A stretch of 46,241 bases of DNA from Rhodospirillaceae bacterium SYSU D60007 (GCA_003574685.1 QOCQ01000033.1:1-46241); one strand, 5' to 3'. Positions 28,207 to 37,643 are shown, counted from the first letter of the stretch. Notes: generated by a model from the sequence alone, not told the origin. Made by a program: numbers and translations.

Positions 28207-29589
28207 ATGTACGACTGGATCGCCACCCATCTCGCCGTGCTGATGTTTCTGGTCCTCACGGTGATCATGTTCATCGGCTACCCGGTGGCCTTCGTGCTCG
28301 GCGGCGTGGCGCTGGGCTTCGGGGTGCTGGGTATTATCTTCGACGTCTTTCACCCCGCCCAGTTCCAGGCGCTGATCCCGCGCATCTGGGGCCAGGCCGT
28401 ACAGAACCAGGTCCTGATCGCGGTGCCCATGTTCGTGTTCATGGGCACGATCCTGGAGCGTAGTGGCGTGGCCGACGAGCTGCTCAAGGCGCTGCAGGTG
28501 CTGCTGCGGCGCATCCCCGGCGGCCTCGCCATGGCCGTCACGCTGATGGGCACCATCATGGCCGCGACCACCGGCATCGTCGGTGCGTCCGTGATCATGC
28601 TCACCCTGATTGCCCTGCCGACCATGCTGGAGCGCGGCTACTCCAAGGAGCTGAGCGTCGGCACCATCGCGTCGGCTGGCACGCTGGGCATCCTGATTCC
28701 GCCCAGCATCATGCTGGTGATCATGGGCGACCTGATGACCATCTCGGTCGGCACCCTCTTCACGGCGGCCGTGCTGCCCGGGTTGATCATGTCGGGCGTG
28801 TACGTCGTCTACATCGGCATCCTTGCCTTCCTGCGGCCTCAGATGGCGCCGCCGCTGGCCGCGCATGCGGGACCGCAGGGCACGGGCGAGTTCCTGAGCA
28901 TGGTCTTTCGCAGCTTCCTGCCGCCCTCGTTCCTCATCTTCGTCGTTCTCGGCTCGATCTTTGGCGGATTCGCCACGCCCACAGAAGCAGGCGGCGCCGG
29001 ATGCGCCGGCGCGCTGCTGCTGGCGTGGTGGAACAGGAGACTGAACCTGAAAATGATCAGGGAGGTCATCGAAAGCTCGGCGCTCACCAATGCGCTGGTC
29101 TTCTTCATCGTCTTTGGCGCGACCCTGTTCTCGTTCGTCTTCCGCGCCCTGGGTGGCGATGATGTCGTGGCCGAGCTGCTGGCCGCCGCCGGCATCGATA
29201 CCGGCTGGTCGATCCTGATCTTCGTGATGACGCTGGTGTTCATCATGGGCTTCTTCTTTGACTGGCTGGAGATCTGCCTGATCGTGCTGCCGATCTTTGC
29301 GCCTATCCTGGCAAAGGTCGATTTCACGCCGCACCTGGCGACGAACAAGGATTTCATGCTGTGGTTCGTGGTGCTGGTGGCGGTCAACCTGCAAACCGCG
29401 TTCCTCACGCCGCCCTTCGGCTTCGCGCTGTTCTACATGAAGGGGACGGTGCCGAAATCCGTCACCATGCGGCACATCTATCGCGGCATCATTCCATTCG
29501 TGCTGCTGCAGCTCATCGCCCTTGCGCTGGCGATCATCTTCCCCGACATCATCCTCGGCCTGCCGCGCTATTTCGGATTCCTCGACTAG
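28207..29589 (+). CDS. TRAP large permease (DctM-like), first of tandem pair
   Basis: The 460-residue channel protein shows the DctM motifs VPMFVFMGTILERSGVADELL, IASAGTLGILIPPSIMLVIMG and FLTPPFGFALFYMKGT. The FFFDWLEICLIVLPIFAPIL segment is typical of the TakM-like branch, matching the TakP-like receptor upstream. It is followed after 9 nt by a second DctQ. Confidence 0.93.
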   Translation: MYDWIATHLAVLMFLVLTVIMFIGYPVAFVLGGVALGFGVLGIIFDVFHPAQFQALIPRIWGQAVQNQVLIAVPMFVFMGTILERSGVADELLKALQVLLRRIPGGLAMAVTLMGTIMAATTGIVGASVIMLTLIALPTMLERGYSKELSVGTIASAGTLGILIPPSIMLVIMGDLMTISVGTLFTAAVLPGLIMSGVYVVYIGILAFLRPQMAPPLAAHAGPQGTGEFLSMVFRSFLPPSFLIFVVLGSIFGGFATPTEAGGAGCAGALLLAWWNRRLNLKMIREVIESSALTNALVFFIVFGATLFSFVFRALGGDDVVAELLAAAGIDTGWSILIFVMTLVFIMGFFFDWLEICLIVLPIFAPILAKVDFTPHLATNKDFMLWFVVLVAVNLQTAFLTPPFGFALFYMKGTVPKSVTMRHIYRGIIPFVLLQLIALALAIIFPDIILGLPRYFGFLD

Positions 29590-29598
29590 GGCGTAGGC

Positions 29599-30168
29599 AT
29601 GAAAACCCTGCTTGCGGCGGCCGATGCAGCCGAACGCCTTCTCGGCTGGATCGCCGAGGCGACGGGCTGGCTGATGCTCGTGCTGATGGGCGTGATCTGC
29701 ATTGATGTCGCCACACGCAAGGCCGGAATCCAGCTTCCGGAGCTTGGCTCGACGCGGCTGCAGGAGCTGGAATGGCACCTGCACACGGTGCTGTTCAGCG
29801 GCTGGCTGGGCTACTGCTACCTGCTCAATGCGCATCCGCGTGTCGACTCCGTGACGGAACGCCTGTCGTTCCGCAAGCGGGCCTGGATCGAACTGATCGG
29901 CTGCCTCGTCTTTGCCCTGCCGTACGGCTATGTCTGCGTGCACTACGGACTCGAATTCACCTGGGACTCCTGGAAGACCAGCGAGACATCCGAGGCCGTC
30001 ATCGGCATTCCCTGGCGGTGGTTCATCAAGGGCCTGTTCTCTGCCGGGCTCGTCCTGATGCTGGTCGCCACCCTTGCCATGACCGTGCGGCTGGTCGGCT
30101 ATCATCTCGGCTACACAAGGCGCGAGACCAGCGGTCTGCCGCTCGACAAGGCCATAGAGCCGATGTGA
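29599..30168 (+). CDS. TRAP small permease (DctQ-like), second of tandem pair
   Basis: The 189-residue protein has four membrane segments and is homologous to the first DctQ (QLPELGSTRLQELEWHLHTV against QLPGFGSTPIQEMEWHLHGA). It diverges further on, for example DSWKTSETSEAVIGIPWRW in the loop before the last segment. It is tightly linked to the first large permease (9-nt gap), but 221 nt that include a palindromic repeat separate it from its own large permease. Confidence 0.9.
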   Translation: MKTLLAAADAAERLLGWIAEATGWLMLVLMGVICIDVATRKAGIQLPELGSTRLQELEWHLHTVLFSGWLGYCYLLNAHPRVDSVTERLSFRKRAWIELIGCLVFALPYGYVCVHYGLEFTWDSWKTSETSEAVIGIPWRWFIKGLFSAGLVLMLVATLAMTVRLVGYHLGYTRRETSGLPLDKAIEPM

Positions 30169-30222
30169 GGGCCGCCAGTGGCTGAAAGCCGGGCATCGCA
30201 ATCGCAACCACTTGCCCATGAA

Positions 30223-30364
30223 CCTTCCCCCTCCGGAGGGGGAAGGTGGCGCGCAGCGCCGGAAGGGAGATGCCTCAGCAAGCACTACCTTCAAAGGCGA
30301 GAAGCCGAAGGTGTTGAGCCATCCCCCTTCCGCCCTTCGGGCACCTTCCCCCTCCGGGGAAAGG
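30223..30364. repeat. CCTTCCCCCTCCGGAGGG palindromic element, copy A, inside the TRAP operon
   Basis: The element begins with CCTTCCCCCTCCGG and ends with its near reverse complement. The arms are about 45 bp: on the left, GGGGGAAGGTGGCGC then CGCCGGAAGGG; on the right, the complement of GGTGCCCGAAGGGCGGAAGGGGGATG. About 45 bp lie between them. It could fold into a long hairpin and lies between dctQ2 and dctM2. A second copy is at 41538-41658. No open frame or transposase is present, so it is a non-autonomous repeat. Confidence 0.85.
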
Positions 30365-30389
30365 CAAGTGGGGGCGCTGCGGTGCCGGC

Positions 30390-31775
30390 ATGATCGAGTG
30401 GTTCGCCGATCACCTCGCGCTGATCATGTTCGTCACGATGTTCATCGTGATCTTCTGCGGCTATCCGGTTGCCTACGTGCTGGGCGGTACCGGGCTGATC
30501 TTTGCAGTGATCGCCTGGATGCTCGACCCCGGCTTCGCGCTGGTGAAGCTGAAGAGCATCGTCCTGCGCATCTGGGGCGGTGTCGCCGTTGATCCGGTGC
30601 TGGTGTCGCTGCCCATGTTCATTTTCATGGGCGCCATTCTCGAACGCAGCGGCATCGCCAAGGATATGCTCAATGCGACGCAGGTCCTGATGCGGCGCGT
30701 TCCGGGCGGGCTCGCCATCGCCGTCATGGTGATGGGCACGATTCTCGCGGCACCTATCGGCGTTGTCGGCGCCTCTGTCGTGATGCTTTCCCTGATCTCG
30801 CTGCCCGCCATGCTGGCCGGCGGCTACGACAAGCGGCTGTCGATCGGCACGGTGGCGTCGGCGGGAACGCTCGGCATCCTCATTCCGCCTTCCATCATGC
30901 TGGTGGTGATGGGCGAGATGCTGAGCACATCCGTAGGCTCGCTGTTTGCGGCGGCGGCCGTTCCGGGTTTCGTCCTTTCCGGCCTCTATCTCCTCTACAT
31001 CCTCGGCGTCGCCGTCCTCAAGCCGGCACGGGCGCCCCGCCTGTCGGCGGCGGCGCTGCCGCAATCGTATGGCGAGCTGCTGGGCATCGTCCTGCGAGGG
31101 ATGGTGCCGATGACCCTGCTGATGGTCGTGGTGCTGGGCTCGATCTTCGCCGGCTTCGCCACCTCGACCGAGAGCTCGGGCGTGGGCTGCCTGATCGCGC
31201 TGATCATCGCATGGATGAACGGCCGGCTGGATATGCCGATGCTGCGGGGCGCCATAAGCGACTCCTGCCGCGCCAACGGCCTGGTGTTCATGGTGATCCT
31301 TGGCGCCACCGGCTTCTCGCTGATCTTTCGCGAGCTGGGCGGTGACGATCTCATGCTCAGCACGCTCAGCCTGATGGGTATCGACACCAAGTGGGAAGTC
31401 CTGATCTTCGTGATGGTGCTGATCTTCCTGCTGGGCTTTCCCTTTGAATGGATCGAGATCTGCCTGATCGTGCTGCCGGTCTTTGCGCCGATTCTGGCAA
31501 GGCTCGATTTCGGTTCTCATCTTGGCAATGCAGCCTGGTTCATGCCGTGGTTTGCTACACTGGTCGCGGTGAACCTGCAGACGGCATTCATGTCACCGCC
31601 GTTCGGCGCCACGCTGTTCTACATGAAGGGTACGGTGCCGCCCGGCTGCACCATGGCCGACGTCTACGCCGGCATGTATCCGTTCCTGGTCCTGCAGGTG
31701 ATCGGGCTGGTGCTGTGCATCGCCTTTCCGGAGCTGTCGCTATGGCTGCCCCGGGTCACAGGCATGCTCGATTGA
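30390..31775 (+). CDS. TRAP large permease (DctM-like), second of tandem pair
   Basis: The 461-residue channel protein is a paralogue of the first DctM: LPMFIFMGAILERSGIAKDML, VASAGTLGILIPPSIMLVVMG and FMSPPFGATLFYMKGT correspond segment by segment. Its ATG at 30390 lies 25 nt after the palindromic element. No strong ribosome site is visible, so its translation may be affected by the element. Its stop is separated by a single base from the stop of the convergent peptidoglycan-binding gene. Confidence 0.92.
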   Translation: MIEWFADHLALIMFVTMFIVIFCGYPVAYVLGGTGLIFAVIAWMLDPGFALVKLKSIVLRIWGGVAVDPVLVSLPMFIFMGAILERSGIAKDMLNATQVLMRRVPGGLAIAVMVMGTILAAPIGVVGASVVMLSLISLPAMLAGGYDKRLSIGTVASAGTLGILIPPSIMLVVMGEMLSTSVGSLFAAAAVPGFVLSGLYLLYILGVAVLKPARAPRLSAAALPQSYGELLGIVLRGMVPMTLLMVVVLGSIFAGFATSTESSGVGCLIALIIAWMNGRLDMPMLRGAISDSCRANGLVFMVILGATGFSLIFRELGGDDLMLSTLSLMGIDTKWEVLIFVMVLIFLLGFPFEWIEICLIVLPVFAPILARLDFGSHLGNAAWFMPWFATLVAVNLQTAFMSPPFGATLFYMKGTVPPGCTMADVYAGMYPFLVLQVIGLVLCIAFPELSLWLPRVTGMLD

Positions 31776-31776
31776 T

Positions 31777-34116
31777 TCAGCGTGTGCCCGGCTTGCTCAT
31801 GGTTGCTGCCTGGATGAAGAGGACATCCTCCAGCAGTTTCGTATCGGCAACGCCGGTTACCGGAAATCCATGCGCTGCCTGGAACTCGCGTATGGCCGCG
31901 ATGGTACGCGGACCCACGACCCCATCGCTGCGGCCGGGGTTGAAGCCCAGCATTCTCAGGCGATCCTGAAGCTGCAAGACTTGCCGGTACGTTAGCGGTT
32001 CAGCCGGCGCCGTGGCGGTGGGACGCGGCGGCAATTCCGTTGTGGATGGCAGCGTCTGCGCTGGTGCCGCCGGAGACGGAGGCAGCGGCGGATCCGCGGC
32101 TGGCGGTGGCCCTCCTTGCGTTCCGGCGGGAATCGCCGCGGCCTGGGGCATTCCCGTCCTGGCCTCCGGGCCGGGAGACGCTGCCGGCCCTTGTAGTGCT
32201 GCCGGGACGGGGTCCTTCGGCCACAGCAAGGGCGACGTCGCCGCTAGCGCGCCGGCCAGCACGATGCCTGCAGCCAGTACAAGGCCGGTACGGTTGCCGC
32301 GCTGTACGGCCGAAAGAGGCGGCACGGAGCGCTGCGCCCGGATCGGCTCCGTGGTCCGCGACGCCGGTTGTGGCGGGTTGTTGATCCGGCGCGTGCGCAA
32401 CTGCCCGACTTGCCGCGTGGCGAGATCGCGCAGGCTGGCCAGTCCGCGCGCCAGTTGCGGTGCCATCGCGCCGTGGGCGCTGGCCCAGGACGCAACAACC
32501 GCCCGGCGAATGCCCGCCAGCGGCGATGGTCCTGGCGTCTTTGCGGTCGCTGCCGGCGGCGTGGCTGGTGCCGGTGACGCCGGCGCCGCCGTGATGTCGG
32601 GTGGCGTGGGTGAGGCGGGAGGTGTCGAAACCGGCCGCGGCCGGATCACCGGCCAGACAGCGATCTGATCCGGCGACAGCGGTTCTGCCCAGTGTGCCGC
32701 ACTGCCGTCAGCGGGACGCCCCGTGGCCGCGGGCGGGCTGTCGGCAACCCCTGCTCCTTGCCCCGAGAAGGGGAGCGGCTCTGCCCAGTGCTCGCGGCCG
32801 GCGGCCGTCGCACTGTCGGGCGGCCAGGGAATATCGGCGATGTCGATTGCGGGCGGCGGCTCCTCGGGTTCCGGAGGGGATGCCTCAAGAAGCGACAGCA
32901 GCCCCTCGCCCGGTGGCGGTTCCTCTGTTTCGCGATCGACGGGAGGCTTGCTCTCGCGCGCTTCGGCCGGTGTCGTAGGCGACGGAATATCAAGGGCGGC
33001 CGACTCCGCAGGAGCGGTTTCGACTGCGGGGGGCGGCAGAGGTGGCGGTGCGGCCGGGGCGGGCTGCGGTACCGCGCGCGCGATCGTCGTTACCGTGGTG
33101 GCCGGCGCGGGTTCGGGCGGCGGCAAGGCCGGCAATGAGGCGACATAGGCATCGAGCGCCGCGGCAAACGCCTCGCACTTTACGTGGCTGTCGAAGCGCC
33201 AGGCTTCATCGAACCCGTTCGGCAGCGTAGCCAGCAGCACGCCACCGCCATCATCAGTCTCCGGCCCGCCTGTCCGCTTCGCGCGTGTCGACACGAAGAG
33301 CTGGCGGATGTCGTGCGGCACCAGCGTGTCCCCGGCGCTCGCGACGGCCACGAACCAAGGGAAGATCAGGACATCGCGACCGCGAGGATGGTGCAGGTGC
33401 AGCGGTGTCACCGGACTCGCGATCATCGGGTCGCCCGACGATACGGCGTCTCCTGGTCGCGCCGGGCGCAGCACATCGAACCGCCGGGCGGCTTCGGCGA
33501 ACAGCTTCCGCGCCGCGTCATCGAGATGGAAGTTGGCTTCGACCACGGCGTCATCGAGTTGCCGCCGAAGCGAATCAACTTCCTCGATTTGTGCCGCAAG
33601 GCGGTCCTCGATTTCGTCGGGTCCGCTGCGGCGGAGCCAGTTCATCACCGGGCGCTCGCGCCGGGCGAGCGCCGCCTCGAGATTGGCGATGAGCCGTTCG
33701 TGGACTTCGACCGCGCGGCGCAGCTCCCGGCGGCGGGCCTGCACCTGCTGCATCTGCTGCGCCAGCTTCGCGAGGTCGAAGGCACGGCGTGGACCTGCCG
33801 GCGCGCGGCGTGGCGCGGCGGTGCGCTCTGCCGTCGGCGCAGACACCACAAGACGGGGCTGGGGCGGCTTTTCCGGTGCCGGTGCGGCTGCAGGTGCGAC
33901 CGCTGCGAGGCGGGCTGCTGCGGGCCGCTCGCCGGCCGACGGCCGCGGGCGTGCGGCAACGGCGGGCTCGGGCGGACCCAGATTCACGACCCGGCTGCGC
34001 TTGCCGGAGTCGGTCCTTGTCTCGCCCGCATTGCCCGCACTCGAGGTGCCGGCGGGGCCCAGACTGATCCGTGTGCGCGGAGGAGATGCTTGCCGACCGT
34101 CGGATCCCAGCGCCAT
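31777..34116 (-). CDS. proline-rich single-pass membrane protein with peptidoglycan-binding domain
   Basis: The predicted 779-residue protein has a disordered Ala/Pro/Arg-rich N-terminus (1-110), a long helical, coiled-coil-like region (about 113-215) and a compact domain (about 220-330; IFPWFVAVASAG, LLATLPNGFDEAWRFDS) that looks like a small PH-like fold. A proline-rich linker with two HWAEPL repeats (about 335-590), one membrane segment (about 605-624) and a C-terminal peptidoglycan-binding domain 1 (about 707-770; LQDRLRMLGFNPGRSDGVVG) follow. The topology implies a cytoplasmic N-terminus and a periplasmic wall-binding end. The function is unknown; a role in envelope organisation is inferred. 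I chose the ATG at 34116; a GTG at 34137 is also possible. Confidence 0.75.
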   Translation of the reverse strand: MALGSDGRQASPPRTRISLGPAGTSSAGNAGETRTDSGKRSRVVNLGPPEPAVAARPRPSAGERPAAARLAAVAPAAAPAPEKPPQPRLVVSAPTAERTAAPRRAPAGPRRAFDLAKLAQQMQQVQARRRELRRAVEVHERLIANLEAALARRERPVMNWLRRSGPDEIEDRLAAQIEEVDSLRRQLDDAVVEANFHLDDAARKLFAEAARRFDVLRPARPGDAVSSGDPMIASPVTPLHLHHPRGRDVLIFPWFVAVASAGDTLVPHDIRQLFVSTRAKRTGGPETDDGGGVLLATLPNGFDEAWRFDSHVKCEAFAAALDAYVASLPALPPPEPAPATTVTTIARAVPQPAPAAPPPLPPPAVETAPAESAALDIPSPTTPAEARESKPPVDRETEEPPPGEGLLSLLEASPPEPEEPPPAIDIADIPWPPDSATAAGREHWAEPLPFSGQGAGVADSPPAATGRPADGSAAHWAEPLSPDQIAVWPVIRPRPVSTPPASPTPPDITAAPASPAPATPPAATAKTPGPSPLAGIRRAVVASWASAHGAMAPQLARGLASLRDLATRQVGQLRTRRINNPPQPASRTTEPIRAQRSVPPLSAVQRGNRTGLVLAAGIVLAGALAATSPLLWPKDPVPAALQGPAASPGPEARTGMPQAAAIPAGTQGGPPPAADPPLPPSPAAPAQTLPSTTELPPRPTATAPAEPLTYRQVLQLQDRLRMLGFNPGRSDGVVGPRTIAAIREFQAAHGFPVTGVADTKLLEDVLFIQAATMSKPGTR

Positions 34117-34235
34117 CCCTTCGCCCCTGCAGCCCACTGGACAGGAGCGCGACCATGGCGCTCCCTTTCCTGCGGTGGACTGACATAACTAGCGCACCCG
34201 CGGGCGGTGTACCCGGGGTCTTTCTGTGTCAGGCG

Positions 34236-35105
34236 TCAGGCGGCTTGCCGCAGTCCTGCAAGCGGAATGAGGCGTTCGCCGGGCAACACCGCGCCGGTCG
34301 GGATCTCCGGCTGTTGCGCCAGCTCCGCGTAGAGCGAGGGGAAGTCCACCTGCGTGGCCTCGAAGAGCTGACGGAAGTCGTCGAGCACGAAATAGGTACG
34401 CTGCAGCTTGTCGATTTCGTAAGCGGTACGCATCACCCGGCGGGCATCGAAAGCGATGCGGGCCGGCACCGGCGAGCCGATCGCATACAGCGTCTCCTTC
34501 GCCGAGGAGATGATTCCGGCGCCGAATACCTTCAGCCCGGCATCGCTGCGGAAGAGGCCGAATTCGACGCTGTACCAGTAGAGCCGCGCCAGGCGATGGA
34601 CGTTGGCGGCACCCGCCTCCACGCCGCGCTGGCCGTAGGCCTGCATGTAGTCCGCGAACACCGGGTCGGCGAGCAGCGGCACGTGACCGAAGAAATCGTG
34701 GAACAGATCGGGCTCGACGAGATAGTCGAGCTCGTCGCGCCGGCGGATCCACACCGTCACAGGGAATCGCCGGTTGGCGAGATGCGCGTAAAACATGTCA
34801 TCCGGAATCAGCCCGGGCACACCGACGACGCGCCATCCGGTGCGGCGCGCAAGCACATCGCTGGCGCGCGCGAAGTCGGGAATGCGCTCATCAATGTCGA
34901 GCTGCGCGAGGCCGGTGAGGAACTGCGCGCAGGCGTGCTGTCGTGCCAATCGCGATTGGCGGCGCAGCAGCGTCCGCCAGATGTCCTGCTCTTCGCTGCT
35001 GTAGGCGCGCGGATCCTGCGGCACCGTCCAGTCGGACGCCATGCGGCTGTAGTCACCGCGCAGACCGGTGACGGGTGGAAGTGGCGAGGAATCGCGCTGG
35101 TTCAT
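34236..35105 (-). CDS. phhA: phenylalanine 4-hydroxylase
   Basis: The 289-residue enzyme converts phenylalanine to tyrosine with O2 and tetrahydropterin. The mononuclear iron ligands are H136 and H141 in LFHDFFGHVPLL and E181 in YWYSVEFGL. The length fits bacterial monofunctional PhhA. It diverges from an Lrp/AsnC regulator 76 nt away, a common arrangement for amino acid catabolic genes. The ATG at 35105 gives the family-like start; the frame is open upstream to 35303 but lies across the divergent gene. Confidence 0.95.
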   Translation of the reverse strand: MNQRDSSPLPPVTGLRGDYSRMASDWTVPQDPRAYSSEEQDIWRTLLRRQSRLARQHACAQFLTGLAQLDIDERIPDFARASDVLARRTGWRVVGVPGLIPDDMFYAHLANRRFPVTVWIRRRDELDYLVEPDLFHDFFGHVPLLADPVFADYMQAYGQRGVEAGAANVHRLARLYWYSVEFGLFRSDAGLKVFGAGIISSAKETLYAIGSPVPARIAFDARRVMRTAYEIDKLQRTYFVLDDFRQLFEATQVDFPSLYAELAQQPEIPTGAVLPGERLIPLAGLRQAA

Positions 35106-35181
35106 AGGCGCAAGGGTACACAACGATGCCCGAGTGAATCCCTGCGAATTGACCCTTGAATCTAGCCAGGCTTGAGCGAAT

Positions 35182-35709
35182 TTGCTACAAACGCACCCCG
35201 ATGTGAGCAAAAAGCTGCAATATCGGCCGCTGGACGATATCGACCGCCGAATCGTGGCCGAACTCCAGAACGATGGCCGCCTGCCGGTGGTGGAACTGGC
35301 CACTCGAGTCGGTCTGTCGCCGACGCCGTGCCTTCGGCGGCTGCAGCGGCTGGAGGCACGCGGCGTGATCGCGCGCTATGCCGCGCTGGTCGATCCCAAA
35401 ATGCTGGGGTTAGGCATTCAGGCCCTGGTCGAGGTGACACTGGAGGACCATTCGGAAGCGGTTGTCGAAACATTCGAGGCAGCCATCCGCCAGCAGCCTG
35501 AGGTCGTGGCGTGCTTTGCGATCACGGGCGAGATGGACTTCCTTCTGCTGGTGCAGGCGACAGATCTCGATGCCTACAGCGCGTTCGCCTTGCGCACCCT
35601 GCTGCGCATGCCCGGCGTCAAGGGCAGCCGCTCCAGCTTCATCATGCAGACCGTGAAGAGCGATCTCGCCTGGGCACCACAAGGTCCGACAGACATTCGT
35701 CGCCGCTGA
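35182..35709 (+). CDS. Lrp/AsnC-family transcriptional regulator
   Basis: The 175-residue protein has the Lrp-type helix-turn-helix (LDDIDRRIVAELQNDGRL then VELATRVGLSPTPCLRRLQRLE, about residues 17-57) and the RAM/AsnC ligand domain (EVVACFAITGEMDFLLLVQA). It probably senses an aromatic amino acid and controls the divergent phhA. The start is uncertain: TTG at 35182 or GTG at 35203, both poor, with no clear ribosome site. Confidence 0.9.
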   Translation: MLQTHPDVSKKLQYRPLDDIDRRIVAELQNDGRLPVVELATRVGLSPTPCLRRLQRLEARGVIARYAALVDPKMLGLGIQALVEVTLEDHSEAVVETFEAAIRQQPEVVACFAITGEMDFLLLVQATDLDAYSAFALRTLLRMPGVKGSRSSFIMQTVKSDLAWAPQGPTDIRRR

Positions 35710-35830
35710 TGCGCTGCATCGGGCGCGGTTGTGAATTGATTCGTTTGCTCGCGAGTGAATGAAGATGCGCTTGGAAGCTGCGCGGCGCAGATGATGTACT
35801 GCGCGCAAAGGAGTGGCTTTGAGGCTGATC

Positions 35831-37631
35831 ATGACATGGCCGTTGATGAACAGTGTTGGGGAGCTGCCACGTCATGCGTTCCGCCAGCGCCTCCTCGCGG
35901 CGAGGGCGCTGTCGGCGCTGGTGAGCTGGGGGGTGCTGGCATTCACGACGCCGGCGTATGCGCAGGTGCCGGACCGGCGGCCAGGTGGTGGCGGGCCAGG
36001 CCACGATCAAGGCGGGCAGCCGGCAGGTCACGGTCAACCAGAGCAGCAGCCGCGGCGTCATCGACTGGCGCAGCTTCTCGATCGGCCATGATTCGCGGGT
36101 GGATTTCAACCAACCCGGCGCCAGTTCCGTGACCCTCAACCGGGTGACCGGCCCCGACCCCTCGGTGATCGCGGGCCAACTCACGGCTAATGGCCAGATC
36201 GTGCTGGTGAACCAGTCGGGCGTGGTCTTCGCCAACGGCGCGCAGGTCAACGTCGGATCATTGGTGGCCTCGACCGCCAGCATCACCGACCCGCAGCGTT
36301 TCATGGCCGGCGGCAAGGTGACGTTCGACGCCGCTTCGCCCAACGCCAATGCCGCAATCAGCAACGCCGGCACCATCACCGTGCGCGAGGGCGGGCTGGT
36401 GGGGCTGGTGGGTCCCTCGGCCTCCAACAGCGGCACCATCAATGCCCGGCTGGGCCGGGTGACGATCGGCGGCGCCGAAACCTTCACGGTCGATCTGGCG
36501 GGCGACGGGCTGATCAACTTCCAGCTCGGCCAGCCGGTGAGCCGCCAGCCGGTGGACGCGCAGGGCAGGAAGGTGGCGCTGGCCTCGAACACGGGAAAGA
36601 TCAACGCCGATGGCGGCGTGGTGCAGATGACGGCCCGTGCGGCGGGCGACGTGGTCGACAGCGTGGTGAACGTGGGCGGCGCGATCCGGGCGCAGGCGGT
36701 GAGCCAGCAGGGCGGGGTGCTGATCCTCGATGGCGGCGAGGGCGGCACGGTGAACGTCACCGGCACGCTGGATGTGTCGGGCAAGGGCGCGGGCCAGCGC
36801 GGCGGCCAGGTGGTGGCGACCGCAAAGGGCGGTACGGTCAATGTCAAGTCGAACGCGGTAATCGCTTCCTCCGGCGTGATGGGCGGCGGCAAGGTCAATC
36901 TGGGCGGCAGCTACCAGGGCAAGGGCCCGATCGCCAACGCGCAGGACACCACCGTCGCCAAGGGGGCGACGATCAAGGCGGATGCGACGGGCAAGGGCGA
37001 CGGCGGCACGGTGATCGTGTGGGCCGACAACACCACGGTGTTCGGCGGCACGATCAGCGCCCGCGGCGGCCCGCAGGGCGGCGACGGCGGCTTCGCGGAG
37101 GTGTCGGGCAAGAGCCGCCTCGACTATCGCGGCACCGCCGACCTGCGCGCGCCGCTCGGCACCGTCGGAACGCTGCTGCTCGATCCGAGCAACATTGTCA
37201 TCCAAAACGCCGGACCAGATGATCCGCTGCAAGATCCCGATACCACCACCTTCGTCGGCAACGGCGGCGATTCTGTTCTGACCGTCGCCACGCTCCAAGC
37301 CGCGCTCGCCAATGCCAATGTCACTGTCGATGCAGATGGGGTGCGCCGTGACGAGCCGGTGGTGTTCGTGCAGACCTTCAACAACTGCGCCATCTCCAGC
37401 CAGGTCTGCGAGGAAGAGATCGAGATCCCGCCGGTGGTGCAACGGCCACCGGAGACATCGACCGTGCCCATGGGCACGCTGACGCCGATCCTGATCGACT
37501 TCGCGGTCGATCGCAGCAACCCCGTGCCCCTGAACCTGACGACGGTGATCCTGGTCAACCAGGGCAACGAATATCTCTTCAACGCCGACGAAGAGGAACG
37601 TAAACGCCGCGCCGCCCGCGGCGGACAATGA
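35831..37631 (+). pseudogene. filamentous haemagglutinin-type (TPS-domain) exoprotein, frameshifted
   Basis: The 5' part (35831-35971) encodes a long signal peptide ending in PAYAQVP. The frame then changes, and the rest (TGGQVVAGQATI onward, to 37631) encodes about 550 residues starting with a two-partner-secretion haemagglutination domain: DWRSFSIGHDSRVDFNQP, VTLNRVTGPDPSVIAG, GQIVLVNQSGVVFANG. Removing one G from GCCGGACC at 35971-35972 would restore a continuous protein (AQVP-TGGQVV). The usual NPNG motif reads NQSG here. The beta-helix is short for the family, and the C-terminal 110 residues are acidic/proline-rich. No TpsB transporter gene is in the window. It could be a pseudogene, a phase-variable gene or a sequencing error. 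Confidence 0.8.
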
Positions 37632-37643
37632 TCAACGTTATGT

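Noticed and set aside
28057-30294. A 745-residue open frame on the minus strand
   Set aside because: It lies wholly opposite three TRAP genes, is rich in His, Gln, Asp and Arg, has no domain and reflects high-GC third positions of the real genes.
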